From Neoroseomonas terrae (GTDB lineage Bacteria > Pseudomonadota > Alphaproteobacteria > Acetobacterales > Acetobacteraceae), in NCBI RefSeq assembly GCF_018129025.1, contig NZ_JAAEDI010000004.1:1-64000 (forward strand): a stretch of 64,000 bases of DNA. Direction: 5' to 3'. The notes beneath the pieces were generated by a model. The model did not search any database. It was not told the DNA's origin and saw only the letters and a list, made by a program, of their open reading frames with translations. Positions 59,446 to 64,000 of the stretch are shown here, in pieces. Position 1 is the first letter of the stretch. Each line of letters opens with the position of its first letter. The position numbers and the translations under genes were made by a program.

Positions 59446-59465
59446 GGGCGCCCGGAAGGGCGCTC
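59446..59465 (+). terminator. GC-rich hairpin after bfr
   Basis: An eight-base-pair stem (one G-T pair) with loop GGAA, built on GCGCCC/GGGCGC, begins five bases after the bfr stop in the 44-base gap to the convergent fbpB. It is well placed as the bfr terminator but lacks a T-run. Confidence 0.5.
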
Positions 59466-59484
59466 CCCTCTGCGCCGGCGGCGG

Positions 59485-61152
59485 TCAGTCCCGCCGCCGC
59501 ATCGCCCGCGTCAGCACCGCCACCGGCAACAGGCCGACGACGACGATCAGCAGCGCCGCGGTAGATGCTTCGGCCAGCTTTTCGTCCGATGCCAGGTTGT
59601 AGACACGTACCGCCAGCGTATCGAAGTCGAACGGCCGCACGATTAACGTCGCTGGCAGTTCCTTCATCGTATCGACGAAGACGAGCACGGCTCCGGTCAA
59701 CAGGGCACCGCGGGCGAGCGGCAACTCCACCGCCCGCACCGCCTGGCCCGGCGACCGGCCCAGCACCCGCGCCGCCGCGAACAGGGACGGCTTCAGCCGC
59801 GCCAGTCCCGATTCCACCGAGGACAGCGCCACGCCGAGGAATCGCACCAGATAGGCGAAAACCAGCGCAATGATCGTCCCGGACAGCAACAGTCCGGTCG
59901 AGACGTCGAAGCGCTGCCGCATCCAGGCGTCCAGTGCGTTGTCGAACACGCCGAAGGGCACCAGCGTGCCGACCGCGATCACCGATCCGGGCAGCGCATA
60001 TCCAAGCGCAGCGATCCGGTTCGCCGTCCGACGCACCGGGGACGGGTGCAACCGCGCCGCCCAGGCCATCATCGCGGCCAGCGCGACGGCCAGCACTGCA
60101 GTAAGGCTTGCCAAGACCAGCGAATTCCGCGCGAAGGGCAGAAACTGGTGGGAGGGTAGCGGATCGCCGGCCGTCGCCGCCAGCCACGCCAGGCTGCCGG
60201 CCGGCACCACGAAGCCGAGCGCCACCGGCATACCGCAGGCAACGATGGCGGCCAGCGCCTTCCAGCCGTGCAGCACTACGGGCCGAAGCGGTGGTTGGCG
60301 CGTCGTCGTCGGGTGGAAGCGCCGCCCGCCCCGCGATACGTATTCCAGCGCCAGAGCCAGGAAGACGCAGGCGAGCAACGCCACGGAGAGCTGCGCCGCC
60401 GCCCCTCGGTCGCCCATGCCGAACCAGGCCTCGTAGATGCCGGTCGTGAAGGTGCGCACGCCGAAATGCTGGACTGTCCCGAAATCCGACAGTGTCTCCA
60501 TCAGGACGAGGCCGACCCCCGCCACGATCGCCGGCCGCGCCAGTGGCACCGCCACATGAACGAAGGTGCGCGGCAGCCCGTGCCCTAGCGTTCGCGACGC
60601 TTCCACCAGGCATACGCTCTGTTGCAGGAAGGCGGCGCGGCAGAGCAGGTACACATAGGGGTAGAGCACCATCGCCAGCATCACCGCCGCGCCGGGGAGG
60701 GACCGGATCTCCGGCATCCAGTACTGCCCGTACCGCAACCCCGTCAGCTCGCGGAAACTCGTCTGCATCGGCCCGGCAACGTCGAGTAGCCACGTGTACA
60801 CATAGCCGTTCAGGTAGGCCGGGATCGCCAGCGGCAGTAGCAGCGCGACTTCGAGGAATCGTCGTCCCCGGAAGTCGCAGGTCGACACGATCCATGCCGA
60901 TACCGCGCCTGCCGACCCCGCCATCAGCGCGACCAGCAGGACCAGCAGCGCCGAGTTGGCGAGCATCTCCGGCAGCGTCGTGGTCGCGATGTGGATGAAG
61001 CTGGCATCGGGCCAGGTGGCGGCGGTCAGCACCACGGCCAGCATCGGCGCGGTGATGGCACCGGCGATCACGAGGGAGCCCCAGGCCCAGGCCGGGACAC
61101 CGCGCCGCCGCGGCACGGCCGCCGGCTGATCCATTGTCAGAGTGCGAGGCAT
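59485..61152 (-). CDS. fbpB: Ferric iron ABC transporter permease (FbpB-like)
   Basis: 555-residue inner-membrane permease with about 12 segments in two homologous halves, as in FbpB/SfuB. Each half carries an EAA-type ATPase-contact loop: VEASRTLGHGLPRTFVHVAV with PLARPAI, and FAAARVLGRSPGQAVRAVEL with PLARGAL. It would accept Fe3+ from FbpA; the needed ATPase gene is not in the window. Two starts are possible, ATG 61152 and ATG 61134. The first lies inside a perfect inverted repeat that may affect translation. It follows a membrane-protein gene on the same strand by 46 bases and converges on bfr. Confidence 0.9.
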   Translation of the reverse strand: MPRTLTMDQPAAVPRRRGVPAWAWGSLVIAGAITAPMLAVVLTAATWPDASFIHIATTTLPEMLANSALLVLLVALMAGSAGAVSAWIVSTCDFRGRRFLEVALLLPLAIPAYLNGYVYTWLLDVAGPMQTSFRELTGLRYGQYWMPEIRSLPGAAVMLAMVLYPYVYLLCRAAFLQQSVCLVEASRTLGHGLPRTFVHVAVPLARPAIVAGVGLVLMETLSDFGTVQHFGVRTFTTGIYEAWFGMGDRGAAAQLSVALLACVFLALALEYVSRGGRRFHPTTTRQPPLRPVVLHGWKALAAIVACGMPVALGFVVPAGSLAWLAATAGDPLPSHQFLPFARNSLVLASLTAVLAVALAAMMAWAARLHPSPVRRTANRIAALGYALPGSVIAVGTLVPFGVFDNALDAWMRQRFDVSTGLLLSGTIIALVFAYLVRFLGVALSSVESGLARLKPSLFAAARVLGRSPGQAVRAVELPLARGALLTGAVLVFVDTMKELPATLIVRPFDFDTLAVRVYNLASDEKLAEASTAALLIVVVGLLPVAVLTRAMRRRD

Positions 61153-61178
61153 TCTCAGGCTGCCGATAGCATGCCTCG
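61145..61178 (-). promoter_or_regulatory. Inverted repeat covering the fbpB start codon
   Basis: Perfect eight-base arms CGAGGCAT and ATGCCTCG are separated by 18 bases. On the fbpB transcript the downstream arm begins with the AUG at 61152, so a hairpin would hide that start. Whether it is an operator, an RNA control element or chance is open. Confidence 0.4.
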
Positions 61179-61198
61179 ACAGATGGCGGGAGGGTGGC

Positions 61199-62017
61199 TC
61201 AGCGGGCCGGCGGCGGCGGTATGGTTATGCCGCCCGCGAATCCCTGGATTGTCCAGTCGAGCGCGTCGGTACCGATTCGCACCGAGCCCAGACGTGCCGA
61301 CCCCAGATCGAGGATGACGACCGTCGTCACCGTCCACATGCCCAGCAGCAGCAACGACAGCAGCCGCAGGGGCCGCTGCCGCAGTCCGAGCTGAAAGCCG
61401 AGTGCCGCCATCGAGATGGCGGTCATCCCCACGAGCAGCCAGAACAGCTGCGGCGGGAGCGTCGTCGAGAAGGCGAAGCGGGAGGCCGTCGACATGTCGA
61501 ACGTCGCGTTGACCGCATTCATCAGCGAGACGGCGGCAGGGCCCGGCTGCTCCCGCACGATTGCCGCGACATGGCCCCAGATCGCCGATTGCAGGGCATT
61601 GGTCTGTGCCGTCGTCTCCGCCACCAGTGGGGAGCCGAGATCGGCGCGCATGAAGTCCCGCCGCTGCTGGGCATAGGATTCGAGAAGCCGCGCGATCTCC
61701 GCACCGCGCGGGTCGCCAATCGCCCCCGCTTGCAGCCACGCGGTGCCGATCGCGTTGGCCTCGGCCAGCATGTCGTTGCGCCGCTCCTGGTATCGGCCGG
61801 AGGAGAAAGACAGGGTTAGGGCCAGCACGAAGGCCAGCAGGCCGAGCATGCCGCCCACCACGACGCCCACGCCGTCGCCGAGGCTCTCCTGGCGCTGCGC
61901 GATGCGGAAGCCGACGAAGTATCCGGCTTCCTTGGCGACGAGCTGGATCGCCACCAGCAGCAGGGCGAAGTACCCTACACCCTGGGCAGCGAGGTGAATG
62001 ATTACGTCGTTGAGCAT
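61199..62017 (-). CDS. DUF4239-like membrane protein
   Basis: 272-residue membrane protein with two N-terminal segments (HLAAQGVGYFALLLVAIQLV; LGLLAFVLALTLSFSS) and two near the C-terminus (FWLLVGMTAISMAALGF; LLSLLLLGMWTVTTVVIL), separated by a soluble helical region containing RYQERRNDMLAEANAIGTAW. The RYxxRRxxxxxEANAIGTAW element is typical of DUF4239 (bestrophin-like) proteins. Function is unknown. ATG 62017 is chosen since it starts the first segment. It is divergent from glcF with a 104-base gap and precedes fbpB on the same strand. Confidence 0.75.
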   Translation of the reverse strand: MLNDVIIHLAAQGVGYFALLLVAIQLVAKEAGYFVGFRIAQRQESLGDGVGVVVGGMLGLLAFVLALTLSFSSGRYQERRNDMLAEANAIGTAWLQAGAIGDPRGAEIARLLESYAQQRRDFMRADLGSPLVAETTAQTNALQSAIWGHVAAIVREQPGPAAVSLMNAVNATFDMSTASRFAFSTTLPPQLFWLLVGMTAISMAALGFQLGLRQRPLRLLSLLLLGMWTVTTVVILDLGSARLGSVRIGTDALDWTIQGFAGGITIPPPPAR

Positions 62018-62121
62018 GACGCAGACCCACGGACCGGCCGCCACGATAGGACTGCCACTCGGCGTTGGTCCATGCCGCGCCGTGCTGGCGGCGGGCCGTG
62101 GGCGATCCTAAGATCGGCGCG

Positions 62122-63438
62122 ATGCAGACGACCTTCTCGCCGGCCCAGCTGGCCGATCCCGACACGGCGGAGAGCAACCGCATCCTGCGCAGCTGCGTCC
62201 ATTGCGGGATGTGCACGGCGACCTGCCCGACCTTCCTGCTGCTCGGCGATGAGCTCGATTCCCCGCGCGGCCGCATCTACCTGATCAAGGAGATGCTGGA
62301 GCGCGGCGAGCCCGCGACCGAGCAGGTGGTGCGCCATGTGGACCGCTGCCTGTCCTGCCTATCCTGTATGACGACCTGCCCCTCGGGCGTGCACTACATG
62401 CACCTCGTCGATCACGCGCGCGCCTACATCCAGCAAACCTACCGCCGGCCGTGGCCAGAACGGGCGTTGCGGCGCCTTCTCTCCGCCGTGTTGCCCTATC
62501 CGGGCCGCTTCCGCCTGGCCCTCAGCGGAGCACGGCTGGCGCGGCCCTTCGCGGGGCTCGTCGCCGGCCGGTCCGCGACCGCGCAGCGTGTGCGGGCGAT
62601 GCTGTCGCTCGCTCCCCGGGCGGTGCCGCCCGCATCGAACACCGCGAAGCCGCAACGGCATGCGGCCATCGGGCGGCGCCGCGCGCGCGTCGGGCTGCTG
62701 ACCGGCTGCGCGCAGCAGGTCCTCGCGCCATCCATCAACGAGGCGACGATCCGCCTCCTGACCCGCATGGGCATCGAGGTCGTTGTCACGCGGGACCAGG
62801 GCTGTTGCGGCGCGCTCGACCACCATATGGGCCATCATGACTCAGCGATGCGCCTCGCCCGCGCGAACATCGCCACCTGGAGCCGGGAGATGGCACGGGA
62901 GGGGCTGGATGCGATCGTCATCAACGCATCGGGATGCGGCACGACGGTGAAGGACTACGGGTTCATGTTTCGTGAGGAGCCGGAGCGCGAGGCCGCCGCG
63001 AAGGTTGCCGCACTGGCGGCCGACATCAGCGAGGTGCTGACGCGCTTCGGCTACGCGCCGACCCGCGAGGCGCCGGGGCTGACCGTCGCCTACCACGCCG
63101 CGTGCTCCCTGCAGCACGGTCAGAAGATCACCGCCGAGCCCAAGGCGCTGCTGAAGACCGCGGGTTTCACCGTGAAGGAACCCGCCGAAGGGCATATCTG
63201 CTGCGGATCGGCCGGCACCTACAACTTGCTGCAGCCCGAGATCGCCAGCCAGTTGAAGGAGCGCAAGCAGGCCAACATCGCCCGCACCGGCGCGGCGTTG
63301 GTTGCCTCGGGCAACATCGGCTGCCTGACGCAACTCGGGGACGGAACCATTCCCGCCGTGCACACGGTCGAGCTGCTCGACTGGATGGCGGGCGGGCCGA
63401 TGCCGGCGGCCGTCGCACTCGTGGGGGTCGCAGCGTGA
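62122..63438 (+). CDS. glcF: Glycolate oxidase iron-sulfur subunit
   Basis: 438-residue subunit with two N-terminal 4Fe-4S ferredoxin motifs (CVHCGMCTATCPTF and CLSCLSCMTTCPSG) and two C-terminal CCG-domain cysteine sets (LTGCAQQVLAP and GCCGALDHH; HAACSLQHGQK and HICCGSAGTYNL). It carries electrons from the flavin subunits GlcD/GlcE, which oxidise glycolate to glyoxylate, to the quinone pool. glcD and glcE are not next to it in this window. ATG 62122 places the first cluster near residue 25 as usual. Its stop overlaps the next gene's GTG (GTGA). Confidence 0.93.
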   Translation: MQTTFSPAQLADPDTAESNRILRSCVHCGMCTATCPTFLLLGDELDSPRGRIYLIKEMLERGEPATEQVVRHVDRCLSCLSCMTTCPSGVHYMHLVDHARAYIQQTYRRPWPERALRRLLSAVLPYPGRFRLALSGARLARPFAGLVAGRSATAQRVRAMLSLAPRAVPPASNTAKPQRHAAIGRRRARVGLLTGCAQQVLAPSINEATIRLLTRMGIEVVVTRDQGCCGALDHHMGHHDSAMRLARANIATWSREMAREGLDAIVINASGCGTTVKDYGFMFREEPEREAAAKVAALAADISEVLTRFGYAPTREAPGLTVAYHAACSLQHGQKITAEPKALLKTAGFTVKEPAEGHICCGSAGTYNLLQPEIASQLKERKQANIARTGAALVASGNIGCLTQLGDGTIPAVHTVELLDWMAGGPMPAAVALVGVAA

Positions 63439-64000
63439 CCGGATTGCGCCCGGCCCTGCTCGCTCTTTCACTGCTGATGCTGCCTGGCTCCGTCGCGGCG
63501 CAGCCACCGCCGAGCCGTCAGGAGAATAGGCGCGCCGAGCTCGACACCCTGTTCGAAAGCCTGCGCACCGCGCCGGACGAGGCGAGCGCCGTGATGATCG
63601 AGGCGCGCATCCGCACGCTTTGGATCGAATCCGCCTCACCGGCAGCCGTGCTGCTGCTGCGTCGCGGCGCGCGCAACCTCGCCGCCCGCACGCATGGCGA
63701 GGCGCTGGAGGACTACGATGCAGCCATCATCCTCAGCCCGGACAGCGCCGAGGCGTGGCACCAGCGGGCCCAGGCCTATGCCGCCATGGGGGACGCTACG
63801 GCTGCGGCGCGCGACCTGCAGGAAGCGCTCCGGCTGGAGCCGCGGCATTTCGGGGCGTTGCTGACCCTGTCGATGCTCCAGGAGGAGCGCGGGGACGCCC
63901 GGGCTGCGCTGCGCAGCATGGAGGCCGCGCTGGCGCTGCATCCGAAGCTGCACGGCGGGGCCGAACGCGTACGCGAACTGCGCCGCAAGGCGGAGGGCGA
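63435..64000 (+). CDS. Exported TPR-repeat protein, truncated by window edge
   Basis: The frame is open from a GTG overlapping the glcF stop to the end of the window, so the gene is partial (188 codons seen). The start encodes a signal peptide (LRPALLALSLLMLPGSVAAQ). The rest has at least two tetratricopeptide-like units, seen in EALEDYDAAIILSPDSAEAW and then HQRAQAYAAMGDATAAARDL with QEALRLEP. It is likely a small periplasmic TPR protein. Coupling to glcF by GTGA suggests co-expression; function unknown. Confidence 0.8.
   Translation, partial: MTGLRPALLALSLLMLPGSVAAQPPPSRQENRRAELDTLFESLRTAPDEASAVMIEARIRTLWIESASPAAVLLLRRGARNLAARTHGEALEDYDAAIILSPDSAEAWHQRAQAYAAMGDATAAARDLQEALRLEPRHFGALLTLSMLQEERGDARAALRSMEAALALHPKLHGGAERVRELRRKAEG

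Overview
The window is GC-rich, tightly packed chromosomal DNA with GTG starts, many ATGA/GTGA stop-start overlaps and almost no non-coding sequence. The gene content (TRAP and dipeptide-type ABC transporters, hydantoinase/oxoprolinase genes, queuosine operon, ligase-associated DNA-repair cassette, Fbp-type iron uptake) fits an alphaproteobacterium. A Rhodospirillales/Acetobacteraceae (Roseomonas-like) source is my guess from gene style; no rRNA or other phylogenetic marker is present to prove it. I see no tRNA, rRNA, insertion sequence, prophage or CRISPR array.

Bases 379-19532 are an alpha-glucan/trehalose island in three transcription units: glgX1-malQ (+), glgE-treS/maltokinase fusion-glgB (-), and glgX2-treZ-treY (+). 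Trehalose is isomerised to maltose and phosphorylated (TreS-Mak), added to glucan (GlgE), branched (GlgB), debranched (GlgX), disproportionated (MalQ) and cut back to trehalose (TreY, TreZ). No glgA, glgC or glgP is present, so glucan made here would come by the GlgE route. GlgE carries an N-terminal half that looks like a degenerate copy of its own catalytic domain.

Bases 19857-25635 encode a complete family-5 (dipeptide/oligopeptide-type) ABC transporter with fused ATPases. Bases 25643-29186 (-) hold an acetylpolyamine amidohydrolase-like enzyme, a fold-IV transaminase resembling (R)-amine transaminases, a TetR regulator and a ketopantoate reductase-like protein. Bases 29346-34801 (-) are a queuosine operon (queA-tgt-queF-queG-queC-VUT transporter-NTF2-like) in which consecutive genes overlap.

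Bases 35500-47257 form a catabolic region: TRAP transporter, hyuA/hyuB, MaoC-like and carboxymuconolactone decarboxylase-like genes, a convergent D-aminoacylase-type amidohydrolase, an M20 amidase and a sulfotransferase. Bases 47673-55020 carry the four-gene ligase-associated DNA-repair set (helicase, phosphoesterase, exonuclease, ligase) split into two divergent halves around a Sel1-repeat gene. Bases 55079-57488 have a lone ABC binding protein and an HpcH/HpaI aldolase. Bases 57612-61152 are iron genes (fbpA, a cysteine-rich bfd missed by simple ORF calling, bfr, fbpB) with several inverted repeats in their control regions. The right end has a membrane protein, glcF and a truncated TPR protein that runs off the window.
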